This document shows, piece by piece, positions 22,474 through 33,258 of a stretch of DNA of 64,000 nucleotides. The notes under the pieces were generated by a model, which was not told where the DNA came from, did not search any database, and saw only the letters and a list, made by a program, of their open reading frames with translations. The translations under genes and the position numbers were made by a program. This DNA is from Corynespora cassiicola (Eukaryota > Ascomycota > Dothideomycetes > Pleosporales > Corynesporascaceae). How positions within the stretch are numbered: the first letter of the stretch is position 1; each line of letters starts with the position of its first letter. The stretch lies in NCBI GenBank assembly GCA_022059125.1, contig JAEUWY010000001.1, forward strand, positions 496,001 to 560,000, given 5' to 3'.

Positions 22474-22788
22474 ATGGCGGTGAGATAATTTGAAACTTCT
22501 TTTGAGGTACTTTGTGCTAACTCATAGTGTTTTCAGAGAGGTGACGAAGCCCTTGCCGGCCGACCAGAGGAAATCCCCGGCCATTTCTTTCCCCCCGATT
22601 CTACGGAAAGTAGGACAATATACTTCAAGGGCTTATATCTCTCGATCGTCAACGAGGAAACGGACGACATCAAAACACACATAGACAACGAAGCCCCCAC
22701 GAGTGTATATGACCCTTACGAGGTTCCGGCCGGATATACTTGTTATATCAGAGGTGCCACCGTATATTTTCAAAAGCTAGGAGGATAG
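22474..22788 (+). CDS. Small unrecognised protein, two exons
   Basis: Exon 1 is only 6 nt (ATG GCG, 22474-22479). The intron at 22480-22536 (GTGAGA … GCTAAC … TTTTCAG) joins to 22537-22788, giving 85 aa. The sequence is acidic and Tyr-rich at the end (DPYEVPAGYTCYIRGATVYFQKLGG) with no domain I know. The clean intron signals and continuous frame are the main support. The last 12 bp overlap the 3' end of the convergent gene at 22777-24012. The start could lie further upstream in a missed exon. Confidence 0.6.
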
Positions 22789-24012
22789 CGCAAGCTGTAA
22801 CCCAAACGCATCGATCAGCTTGTATCCGTCTTTATGACTACACCAGATGGTAAAGGAGACATCTTGTGTATCACCCTTCGGGAACAAAGTAGCCCAACAT
22901 CCTGTAGTCTTCAAACCTTGCTTTCTCTCCCACTTCCAGAGCTGACCGTTCTGAATGGCCGTTCTGAATGGCTCTGGCCATTTGGAAATGTCGCTTGCCG
23001 GTCCATCTGTGTACATATGCTTCATTTCTGTAAATTTATCAGCAGCGCCTTGTAAATACTCAAAGCTATGCTCTTACCCCTGTTCTCTTTGGATGGCGGG
23101 GCTGAATTAGCCGGTGCTAGTCTCTCTTTCTCAGTTATTTCTTCAATTTGTTCTCTATACGAGGTATTCAAAGTTACATGTAATGGGTAAGCAACCTTTT
23201 TCCGCGGTGCATTTTGTTCTATTGCGAATCAATCATCGTACTACATTACAAAGTCTATGTTTAGATACACAAAACGTACCTTGGATTGACTCATGCCCCC
23301 GCTTCCGTTTGTCCAGGGCTCTGGGGGGTGATAAAGGCGGCTCTCGTTCATCGGCGGCTAACCAATCGTCAGCTTCTTCACGTATTTTTATTCATGACGC
23401 CTAACCTCTAATGAAAGTCTGATAATCGTCACATCCACATAGTGGTTCTTCAGCCCCTAAAGCATGTAGGATATGGTATATCCCTGCCGGCCATATGTGG
23501 ATGTCTTCAGACGGAACTTTTGATATGAGGTAGTCAAAAGAACCCTGTGACATCGCACATGCCGTCCACCTGGTAGGCGGAAATGCTGCTGCCCAAGTGA
23601 TCACTGTATCAAGGTTCAAGCCACGGATTGTTTTGCATCTTTCGCGAATCAGTTGTTTTCTTGCCTTGGTTTGGCTAGAGTCAAGAGAAGAATCTTTGGG
23701 CCCTTCAAAGATCAGACACAAGTTCCTCCTGAATGTTGCCTGATTGAGTCGACCATCGATTGCGCTCTGTCTGAATGAATGCGCCTCAGATAAAAGTTTG
23801 ATGCCTTCTTCGGTAGCTTGCGGGATCTTTAGCGCTGTGATTCGTTCCGATATTTCTGCAACAGCTTGAGTAATGTTCGCGGTCCAGTCCTCAAGCTTCT
23901 TAATCTGTTCCTTCTTCGTAGGATCTATGTTCGAAGTTCGAATCTTATCACGCACGATCCCTGCCTTTTTGGATAGACTCTCCAGTAGCGAACTAAGGCC
24001 ATTCAATGTCAT
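22777..24012 (-). CDS. Four-exon protein of unknown function, 358 aa
   Basis: Exons read leftward: 23406-24012, 23280-23357, 23078-23218 and 22777-23027. Introns of 48, 61 and 50 bp begin GTTAGG, GTACGT and GTAAGA and end GGTTAG, CAATAG and TTACAG. All keep the frame from ATG 24010-24012 to the stop. The N-terminal half is helical with a predicted coiled coil (about 30-70). The middle has a basic nuclear-signal-like stretch (DKRKRGHE). The C-terminal exon ends with a Trp-rich segment (LWKWERKQGLKTTGCWATLFPKG would span this part). No known family is recognised. Its 3' end overlaps that of the 85-aa gene by 12 bp, tail to tail. Confidence 0.7.
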
Positions 24013-24953
24013 GATGAGTCGAGATGGGTAAAGAAGTGGAAGAAAATAATGTTAGGGTTTTGAGCATGTAATAGCATGGAAAGTCTTCTCGTATCATGAA
24101 AATCGTTAATTTTTTGCGATGTAGGTACAGGGATGTAAAAACCAAATAACTGCAAAGTTAGGCGGTAGGGATATCTTATTCAAAATCTGTCCAAGTTGTG
24201 TTGTTTTCGAGGGAACTCGTGCGGGTAGGCGAAAGGCGGGGGAAAACAGTTACGTAACGTTAACTGATAAGATCTTTCAGTGGCTCCACCTTTAACGCTA
24301 TTGGCTGTTACCAGCTAGTGCGATGCCCTAAGGCGAAGTCAGATCGTTGTTCCGCAGTCTCGCCAATAGAAGTCAGGTTTCACGCTCTCATTACGATGCG
24401 AACCAGTGTCAATCAGTCAGGTCGTCTATAGTAAGTTACACCGTTAGAACATCTGGTTAATGCATTCCAAGTGCAGACTTAGGCGGATGCTGCATGTTTG
24501 GCCCTGATCGCTCAAGTATATAAGCAGGGGTGAATGTTCACATGCACTACAAACATTAACAATCTCCTCACCCCCAACCCCTTGCCCGTTCTTTAACTTC
24601 AATTCCTAATACCTATCAAGCTTCAACCTTGTGTTCATCAACAAACTGAAATTATGTGTCCAAGTTCTCTAGGCTGCTAAAGCCTGGCCAAGTGTGCAGG
24701 CCCATGAACCAGGTACTGCGTCATCTCTCAACATCCAAAGCGCCAGTGACAGGCCGATCTCAATGCCTAAGTTGCATTGTGCAAACAACGTTCTGTAAGC
24801 TGCATATCGGTTAAAGGACTGGGTGTTGCTACAAGTTTTTGCACTCTTGCTCTTTGGTCCAAATCCGTACACTCTTACATATATAGACTGCCCAGCAGCG
24901 CGCTGGAGAAATACATCCTATCAATCCATTCAAATTCAGTTATCCTTCCAAAA
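24013..24953. promoter_or_regulatory. Intergenic region with TATA-like elements
   Basis: Divergent upstream region between the gene at 22777-24012 and the small Cys protein. TATA-like words stand at about 24514 (AGTATATAAG) and about 24878 (ACATATATAG, 75 bp before ATG 24954). The first precedes a C-rich leader, and the ATG near 24653 is followed at once by a stop, so it may be a short upstream frame. It also contains GTTACGTAACG at 24249-24259. Confidence 0.45.
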
Positions 24954-25166
24954 ATGTGTCATTACTTTGATTCGAAGACTCAGTTCAAGGACTGCGAGGC
25001 AGACCCAAAACACGTCATCCCAAGGCGGCAATATGACAAATGTGACGAGGCCAAAAGGACCGGCTATACCTGCGTGAATGCGCAGCCGGCAAAAGGGGAA
25101 AACGGCGAACTTATCATGACAGGGACATCTAAGAGGCCTGGGAAGTGCCCAAGATGTCTCTCGTAA
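24954..25166 (+). CDS. Small Cys-rich protein (MCH…CPRC type)
   Basis: 70-aa frame from ATG 24954, starting MCHYFDSKTQ. Cys residues fall at positions near 2, 14, 31, 41 and the C-terminal CPRC pair, with conserved-looking His. I recall this spacing from a family of small fungal proteins of unknown function that may bind zinc, but cannot verify it here. No signal peptide is present, so it is intracellular. A TATA-like box lies about 75 bp upstream. It is a credible short gene that is easily missed. Confidence 0.6.
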   Translation: MCHYFDSKTQFKDCEADPKHVIPRRQYDKCDEAKRTGYTCVNAQPAKGENGELIMTGTSKRPGKCPRCLS

Positions 25167-25325
25167 CTAGATAATCGGTACGTCTACCGTCGTAACGATA
25201 AACGACCCTGTCCTGATGAAATTGAACGGAACAGAACGAAGGACGTGACAACAGTGAGACCGATAAGGATGGATATCTTGATATCAGGCGCAGACGGAAG
25301 CGTAAAGGTTTCCTTATGTACTGAT

Positions 25326-26090
25326 TTATGTCAGTTCTCGTGCAGCCAGGTTTGGAAACTGGAGAATACCATTCAGATCTCCTACAACCTGTTCAAATCC
25401 ATCATATTGGCCTTGCCAGCACTTTCTAATAACGTTTCCAGTGGCTTGCAGTGAATCCGTGTCAGGAAAATCGCCTTTCGAATACCGCCCAAGAATTTCA
25501 TCCTCAGGCAACTCTGCGTAAGGAGCCTTTCCAGTCATAATTTCATACAGAACAGAGCCAAAAGCAAAGAGATCTCCTTGAACAGATAAGATAGTTCCAG
25601 GATACTCGTGACTTGCTGTTACCGCGATGAGAAGTGGGGAACCGTCTAAGGAAGAACCGGCGAAATCAGATAGCCTAGTGTTCAACTTTGCATCCAGGAG
25701 TATATTTTGGCAGGTTAAATCCCCATGGATAACACCAGAAAGGTGGGTAAAACTGAGCGCCTGCGCAATTTGAACAGCCCATTGAAGTCTTTGTCTGTTA
25801 TCGACTTTGTTTCGGTTGTTGAACGATCGTAGATTGCCGTTAGGGGCGTATTCTAATCGAATACCATTTTCAACGGACCCATAGTAACGAAGAATCCCTT
25901 CATAACCTCCCCGTTGAGTGAATCGTTCGTATATCTTCTGTTCTCTCACAATGAGATCAGAACAATCCTCATCAAGAGGGGTTTTGATGACAGTCCTGGA
26001 TAGCCTATCGACGACAACAAGGCCAGTAGTTCCCCAAGCAACGACATCTTTTAGCCCGAACCCTTTTGGGTACCTGATCTCATCCGACAT
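25326..26090 (-). CDS. Protein kinase-like protein with altered DFG (DFA)
   Basis: Intact, intronless 254-aa single-domain protein. Motifs in order: a glycine-loop-like AWGTTGLVV (18-26), VIK (K36, beta-3 lysine), Glu-rich helix C, HGDLTCQN (122-129, in place of HRDxKxxN, with D124 and N129 kept), SDFAG (142-144 DFA in place of DFG), then GDLFAFGSVLYEIMTGKAPY for the F helix. Length matches a minimal kinase domain. The loss of the DFG glycine and of the HRD arginine, with K, D and N retained, suggests weak or altered activity rather than a clear pseudokinase. Small kinases of this type occur beside NLR and HET genes in fungi. Partner and substrate are unknown. Confidence 0.82.
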   Translation of the reverse strand: MSDEIRYPKGFGLKDVVAWGTTGLVVVDRLSRTVIKTPLDEDCSDLIVREQKIYERFTQRGGYEGILRYYGSVENGIRLEYAPNGNLRSFNNRNKVDNRQRLQWAVQIAQALSFTHLSGVIHGDLTCQNILLDAKLNTRLSDFAGSSLDGSPLLIAVTASHEYPGTILSVQGDLFAFGSVLYEIMTGKAPYAELPEDEILGRYSKGDFPDTDSLQATGNVIRKCWQGQYDGFEQVVGDLNGILQFPNLAARELT

Positions 26091-26746
26091 GTGAACAGCT
26101 CGCAGGTTTAGGAACGTCTAGGTGTCTGCAAATTCGTTAGAATAGGGGCAACTAGAATAACCAGTGCATGTACTTTCTCAGCTTGAATCAAACGTGCCGT
26201 GGGGAAATATAGTTATGGGTGAACGGAGAGAAGCGGATGGTTCAGTATATGAATGCGTTTGTCAAAGCTAGGGAGGATTCGTGGTCGAAAGAGGAGCTTG
26301 CTGTACACATACTCGAACCAAGATGAGCGCCAATCGCGGCACTTCCCGAAGCACCGGCGTTCGGCAGCTCTGTTGAGCCGACAAGTAGTGCCGACGTTCT
26401 TCCGAACCAGGCCTACCCCAGCGTGTCACGGCTTCGCTTTCTATGCTCATTATTCTCGTTCGTGCACATCACACTTCATTTTCTATGCGCTCCCATCTTA
26501 CTTATACAAAGATTTTCAAATGAGATCTGAGATGCTGTTTACGACGCCGTCATCGAATCTGCCCTTCCGCCTCACTCCATATCCTGTAAACGCCATGGAT
26601 ACGCAGCACGAGCAGCTGTATGCGTCAGCCACCGTTATATTTGACAGACTAAACCAGTTCTTGTAGGGTTCAAAGGCAGTGCCAAGATGCATGCTCCACA
26701 GCGGGAACCAAAAACGGGCCCGAGGAAACGAAACCAGACCTAATAA
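26091..26746. other. Intergenic region, no supported gene
   Basis: About 650 bp between the kinase promoter and the decayed nuclease-like gene. The frame at 26253-26666 has no recognisable content. Confidence 0.45.
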
Positions 26747-28154
26747 GCCCCTGCGTCTTGTCTTTTTGGGTTAGCGCTCACGATTACGGTATCCGCCTTG
26801 GCAATCGCGGAACGTTGTCGAGTCAACAACCGCCGCGCGCCAGCACCTAAACCGCGATCAGTCCCCGCGACAGCCCTCGTACAACTTCGCGATGCGGTGC
26901 AACATGCGGCTATGTCTACACCACAGGCTTCTATGATACAGAAACAGCACGTCACACCGCCGTCGAGCTTCGCAAAGCCCCCTTTGACGCCGCCGCCGAC
27001 CGATGAGAAGCAGTTCGTCCAAGCCCCACGAGTCCTCGCGCTCTTCAGAGAAAAACGATTAGGAAGACATATCAAGCGAGGGTGGTGGATAGAGTTTCAG
27101 CTTGTTGAAGGAGAATATGATGAGATAGAGCGTCGACTCCGGAAAGACGAAGACCTGTGGGGCTACGTAAAAGCCAAAATACGGTGGGTGTGCATTGGAT
27201 ACAGCGGGTATTGCAGACCTTGCGGCTGACAAGAAGACTCGCGCAGGTATGATTATAACGCAGAGACGAAATTACTCGTCATTCGGATGCCAACCGGAAT
27301 ACATGAGCTGTTCATTGATGGAGTGGAGGACGCGATTCGGAGCCAGCTGAAAGCAATACGTGAGGGATTGGGCCCGGAAGCGCATTTTGCGCAAAAAGTG
27401 AGACCTGCTCGGTCAACTGAGGTAGAATTTCCAGTGGAGAATGATCTATCTGGTAAAAAGTCAAAATACGAGCCAGACGCCTCTTTCTGGCATGACGATG
27501 CGAAATATCCGGGGGTGATTATCGAAGTTGCATTCTCACAGAAGAGAGAGGCTGTATCGTCTAGCAGAAAACTACCTCCTAGACTCAGACGCTAGCGTAC
27601 AGGTTGTTGTTGGTCTGGACATCGAATATGGCAAGAAAGGGTCACGCAAAGCGGCGCTATCGATCTGGCGAGCATATGAATTTCCTACGGATGATGGGCA
27701 TGAGCTACGTGTAGTTCAAGAAGTTGCAAATGAGGTAGGTTATATCACAAGACATCGCCAGGATGATGACTAACATTTCCGATAGGTGTTCCGTGATGAT
27801 CAGGGGAATCCCACTAGTCATGCTGGACTGCGACTTCGTCTCCATGATTTTGCCTATTGAGAGCTAGCATAGCAGGAAATCGGAGATTACGATCAAGAGC
27901 TGACTGTATCTTCGGAACAACTCTGCGAGTACCTTACAGTAGCAGAAGCCAAGATGCAGGCAGTAGAATCGCTCGGCCAGCATGCTATCGGTCCTGGAGT
28001 CAAGAAGAGAAAAAGGTCAGAAACCCCTCCGGAACAGATTGCCCCAGGCGACGAAGCGAGGTATAGAGAGCTGGAAGAGAGAGCGGTCAAGCGTCTAGCA
28101 GAAAATGATTCCGACTATGAAGATAGGTCATCAATTAAAAGCTCGTCAGAGTAA
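26747..28154 (+). pseudogene. Decayed PD-(D/E)XK-like fungal gene
   Basis: The frame opens after a TAA at 26744-26746 and no ATG start is clear. Exon 1 runs to 27183. An intron at 27184-27246 (GTGGGT … GGCTGAC … GCGCAG) joins cleanly to RYDYNAETKLLVIRMPTG. The core reads KYEPDASFWHDDAKYPGVIIEVAFSQK, a PD…E-x-x-SQ layout seen in fungal nuclease-fold proteins. At about 27545, inside a GA-rich tract, the frame shifts and continues as RLYRLAENYLLDSD…VVVGLDIEY. A second intron starts GTAGGT at about 27735 and ends CGATAG near 27785. In-frame TGA (27858-27860) and TAG (27870-27872) then interrupt HDFAY-RELA-QEIGDYDQ. The frame ends with a basic, coiled tail at 28152-28154. The stops fit C-to-T changes. 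Very probably non-functional, unless the frameshift is a sequencing error. Confidence 0.65.
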
Positions 28155-28384
28155 GGCTGTAGACTTGACGATACCACCACGGCCATTTCTAATGTTGAAA
28201 CTACCGAGATCCTCAGACTGTATGGCCATGTCTTTTACACTGGCCATGTCTTTTACACAACACACAACACTGCACTATTACCTGCACGCAGCATTGTGAT
28301 GACCTTTTTGGTGGTGGTCAAATCGATAAAAAAAAGTCAGGATGGATGTCTATAATTAGTGTAATAGAGATAACTTTCTCGGTT
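28155..28384. other. Spacer with a 19-bp tandem duplication
   Basis: CTGGCCATGTCTTTTACAC is repeated in tandem near 28218-28258. No gene is seen. Confidence 0.5.
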
Positions 28385-28979
28385 ACGGCAATATGGCATC
28401 GTGGCGGTGCTATCAGTCTCCGTCCACCTATCACACACTGTTGTTTCGGAAACATCGCACAAAGCTCAGACCATAGCAAACGGGCTACTCGACCTTATCC
28501 AAGGTCTGATGTCGCATTTTTGGGTGCTTGAGTGGTCTCATGTTGTGAAAAGTTGGTGTATCCTTCTTGGTTGCACTCTAGCCTATAGCTATCTACAGGA
28601 ACTGCACGGTGAACTTAGTAAGGTAAATCATCCTGGCGTGTGACACCTGACATCATTCAACCACTATACGTCAATAGCCTCTATTGTGTGCGCGCGAGCC
28701 AGAAGCGTCAATTCTGAAGTGGGTTGAAGACCTGCCTTGCGACTCTCAAAACCCTCCATTGATACCTGCAGAACTACTCACCGTACAAGTCCTGTGCGAG
28801 ACTTTTCGGGCGATTAACGCGTCTCGAAACCTCTGTACTCTGTCGAATACCGTCCCCAATGACACTTCCGGATTGTGCTGCGGCCCTGCTGCGACATCTG
28901 ATGGATGAGCTTGAAGAGCGGCTTATCCCAGCAAGCCTAAAGGTAATGGGGCCAACAATCCTCAAAAGAGCCGGAGAAT
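28385..28979 (+). pseudogene. Possible degraded gene, unrecognised
   Basis: An open frame reads through ANGLLDLIQGLMSHFW. A GTAAAT … CTGAC … CAATAG intron (about 28622-28676) can join it to REPEASILKWVEDLP. The frame is then lost near 28860, and another phase continues as LLRHLMDELEERLIPASL to a stop at 28979. No ATG start fits. The alternating phases suggest a broken gene, but it could be chance. Confidence 0.25.
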
Positions 28980-29202
28980 AGGCCGTCAGCTATTTTGGAC
29001 ATGGCAATATCCAGTTCTATCGGCTAAATTTTACGATAGAGTGATAGAATTCAATCTAAGTGACATCTCGCATGGCCCCTCAGCATAACCAATCCACCGC
29101 CTGTTGTCATCTGCAATGCGACGATTATCATCTAACAATAATGCCGTAAAGTGCAGCTTTCGGCTAATTCCCCCCACGAGAAAGGATTTTATCATTCGTT
29201 TC

Positions 29203-29914
29203 CTAGGAAAAGGATTGCATATGCGATTTCTCCATTTCATTAACAAGTTTTTCTGCAAGCCCTGGCGGCGGCCTGTCACCGATATGTCTGTAAGATAGAT
29301 TAACCCCAAACATCGCAAATCCTGGGTCCGGAGGATGACGTGGTGTTTCCAAGAGCTTCTTCAGATCTTCCGACGCATGGTTAGAGGGAATGCGGTCTTC
29401 GAGGTGAAGACCGACGGTGACATCTGGATGGACTTCATCGTGTGTAGGGAGCTTGAGGGAGCGCATTAACCCAACAGGGCTTGAGCCGCGATCAAAAACC
29501 CTCGCCGGTTTTGTGTGTTTTCCTCTTATAGAAGGCGATTGGTTTGCCCCGTTACCTTCATGGGCACACCTCTCGGAATTTCCAAGCTTGCTGGTAACTG
29601 GGCTCAACGGAAGATGTGTTTTTACGTGTTCAGTATCCTAGCTGTCATGAGTATTCGATGCGACCGAGAATAGTGATTTATCTGCTACTTACTCGAACAT
29701 GCTCTCTGGAATTGACATCAGTCCGCCGTTCTCGAGGCTGCTGACCTTTTCTGGCGTGCCTGCGATCTACACATTGTTCGGCATATCTGGCGGTACAATA
29801 GTTCCTTGTTAGATTTTTCTTATTCGGAAAATCAATCTGCTCCTGCGTGCAACGCGTGCGGCTTGGTTGTCTCCTCTTTTGCTGGCCCAGAATGAGCTTT
29901 TGCTGACGAACCAT
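29203..29914 (-). CDS. Basic protein of unknown function, two exons
   Basis: Exon 1 is 29693-29914 from ATG (MVRQQKL); the frame is open a further 21 codons upstream but without an ATG, so an extra 5' exon is possible. The intron at 29638-29692 (GTAAGT … GACAGCTAG) joins to 29203-29637 in frame, giving 218 aa. The N-terminal third is strongly basic with scattered Cys (RCT, NYCTARYAEQC), like a nucleic-acid-binding module. The rest is Pro/His-rich and low in structure, ending HIGDRPPPGLAEKLVNEMEK. No known family is recognised. The good splice signals and frame continuity argue for a real gene. Confidence 0.5.
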
Positions 29915-29977
29915 CCGACACTTCAGGCTTGCTATACGATGCCCCTCAGGCGCAGGGTCAATAATGATAGAGTTCAA

Positions 29978-32900
29978 TTCGAAGAATCAAGACATGCATA
30001 TAAATTGGAAATGAATGAGCGGCTGTCGCAGCTGCTGAGTTCGCCGTAGTTCGAATTCGGTATCGGAAGTATCCACGTGTGGAGAATTGGTGGTAGAGAA
30101 GTCAAAATCGCTGTACTCGAACTTTCGGCTGCATTTTTAGTTTTCGGTTAAGCATCGAGCCGCCGTGACACCGGGCCCCATGCTGCTGCCTGCTTGGCAC
30201 TAATTCTCATCTCAGCTCACCACTTATGGCCTGAAAATCGGCTGCTCTCGGAATAGACCACCCACTTTACGCATTCTTGTTGCTCTGTAGTATTATGAGT
30301 CGTTAGGACACTTAAAATTTCCGACCACCTGTCATCAATAGAGCATAGATACTGTTGTCTAATAGTTTTTTTCTACGGTTCGACAATCAGTCCTGTAAGA
30401 TATCAGCTGCCTCCGTAATTAGCTAGGGTGTAGATTTCCAATACAATCTAACCTTATTTTTCTCTCTAGTTGGAATCAATTTGTGGAAGCCTGGGTCGCT
30501 TCATGGCAGGCAGGGCTTCGCATCGGCGATTCGTGCGATAGACGCCAGCGAATGTAACAATGCCCTCGCACCGGCGTCAATAAACGCTGTGTGATTTGAT
30601 AGCTGTTTATCATTTTCTGAGATAGGTCAATCAATAGCGCGTATACGTCACACTTGATTGGTGACGTTTCGCAAGCGATGTACCCAGACTGCGACAATAG
30701 TGTGGCTTCGAAACTCTGCGAGATAACTATTCCACTCATGAAGAGCAACTTCGCGATGGCATAATGCTTTTGCTTTAGAGCTGCGAGCAAGGAGGTTAGT
30801 TACTTCGAATAATTTTGGAGGTGCCACGTCAGCTCGGTTTGCTGGCCCGTAAGGTGCAGATTTCCTTTGGAACCCGCTCTGGGTATTAACGCAAAATGAC
30901 GAGCCCCAAGCAGTCCGCATTTCCACGCTTTTCTTGGCAGTGACATAATCGTTTACTATGGAAGTAAATGCCGGAGCCGTGACTGGTCGGCCTACAAGCC
31001 AACTTGAAATGTGTTAGAACTGGAGAGAGCTATGATCCGAACGGCAGATACTATCCGGAAAGCGTACTTTGCTTTTCGAGAGGCTTCCTTCGAAAGATCA
31101 ACTGTGAAAATTGAGAGACGAGGTGGTACATTAGTGTTGCATTAAGATAATGCAGAGGACCAAAGAACAAACAGGTGGCTCCCCTGTAGATACTCGGAAT
31201 GTATGAAGTTATTGAGAGGTCCACGGTGAACCCGTCCTCGATATGGTGCTACTGACCGAGTAGCGCCGACGTGCGTGGCACCTCGGCGTGCAGACAGCCC
31301 CGCACTGTGGTTTCCCCAATTCAGAACGAGGCTTGCATGTTTGCGCTGGACAATTGAGCAGCTACGCGAGACCCTTCGTGGCTTGGAGGCAGATCGTAGA
31401 GCCTACTGCAGCCTTTCCTAACTTCTGTTACTCTGCTTTGTCATGTCACTTGTTTTTCTTGTTCGAGCTTTTGCCCGTGATCAGGAATCGCTGCGCTGCA
31501 TCGCAAAAATTAAAACTGAAAACGAACAACCGAAATCCAACATTCGAAATTGAAAATCAGAATCGAGAACCGAAAAATACAAAGTTCAAAACGACCAAGA
31601 ACGCTCAGCGTCACCACCCTAAGTGAAAACCAGCGGCGTAATGTCTGTCTGTAACAGAATGGGAAGAAGAAGTGATATTTTCCATCTGATATTTTCCAAT
31701 AGTATTTCATACTTATTCATCTGAAGTGAGAATGATTGAGACTGACATTGTCACAATTAGTGATTGTGTCAGTCTGAAACATCACAGACACGTGCTTATC
31801 ACGTACGTTACTTTAAATGGTGATCTGGGACATTTGGCATGGAACTTATTTTGGAGTCCTTCAAGAGGATCTCTGATTGCAGCACGGATGATATATGCTT
31901 TTCGGCCAACGGAAGATACTGGCACGCCAGTTTAGATTGACCATACGATCAAGCTTCACTGCATTATGTTGATTATTGCCCTTGCTCTTCTTAGCCAGAT
32001 CTCGATTTATATATAGAATGATCTGCTTGAGGCATCAAGGACCGATGCATTGCTAAGATTGGAAGCCCTAGATTTATTACTGGCCAGACCATACTTAAGA
32101 GAAGATCAACCATTCTCTGCGAACAAGATGATGTGCGCCCAACCAGCAGTCGAAATTTACCCAAATTAGTTAGAAACTGACCGTCCATCCGAAACGGGAC
32201 AACCCTGTAACGGATCAGCAACCTATCATCCTATACTAGAAATGTAGCTACAGGAATACCGGAAGATATAGTCGTTGTAATGGCGCCATCCAGCTATCTT
32301 GTATCGAGTGCTATATTCAGGATATAAAATTACAGCAGCGTGAGCGATCATCAGCGCCTCAGATATTCTCCCCTGTCTAGCCAAACGCACAGCTCTTTTC
32401 ACTATTTTCAGAGACCTAGGCAGGATTTCCAATTGAAAGCATGTCTGTTCCTGCATTTTCGTGACACCTTACGCACGAAAATTAGAAATCCAAGTTTCTC
32501 CACGTATGAGATATTTGCCACGTGCCTTAGCGCATGATGTAAGCGTACCGCTTAAAGCTTTGTTTATAGCTGAACGCTCCGTTCATTCGTCCGAAGGTAG
32601 CGCTTGGCACATCATAAGATGTAAAATACGATGACTGCGTGAGCGAGGATCGCCTCGGCTTCTTTCGGGTTGGATGACGTTTGATAGGAAGCACCAAACC
32701 ACTCGCATGAAGTGAGCGCCACCCGCAGCCTTGCAGCGATTTGTGGCTCAAGAGTGATACCATGGAGGCCTTAGACCTGGATCATGACGCTTGTAGACTG
32801 TAATCGTGATGTAAGCTTGACGGAGGCACTATGGCGCCCGAGGCTCATTTTTGTCAAATCAAAGACCCCCGCGAATCCGGCAGGAAAGCGTTCACAAGAG

Positions 32901-33258
32901 TGTAATTTTCATGTCTATGGGTTTGGAGGGCACCAGATTAGCTTTATTACTTGGTCCAAAAAATATATCGATATTCTCTCAAGTGTGGATATTTCACGCC
33001 AATTCAAAGTCAAAGTACCTGTCAGATAACATAGTGGCTGAATCATACATATAACGGATGTTGGGTGCGCGTATATATACATGTATGCGTTCCACCTGCC
33101 TGGATAACAATCAACTCAATCATTTGCTTCAACACTACCCACCAATAGTTCCGTTAGAGGGGTTTTTCCGTTGTGGATGGATGGACAGTAGCTATTTTCC
33201 GTCATGCACCATAAAAAAATATTGTATATTCTCCGAGCTATGTGCGGCAAAAGCTAGC
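29978..33258. other. 3.3-kb region with no supported gene
   Basis: Scattered frames of at most 112 codons with no domain, no conserved motif and no coherent splice chain. A/G-rich low-complexity sequence lies near 31500-31620. An imperfect hairpin around ACTGACA/TGTCAGT lies near 31740-31775. It may be decayed cargo or spacer. Confidence 0.5.

Noticed and set aside
31740..31775. Possible small-RNA hairpin around ACTGACA/TGTCAGT
   Set aside because: Pairing is short and interrupted; no promoter or terminator supports a transcript.
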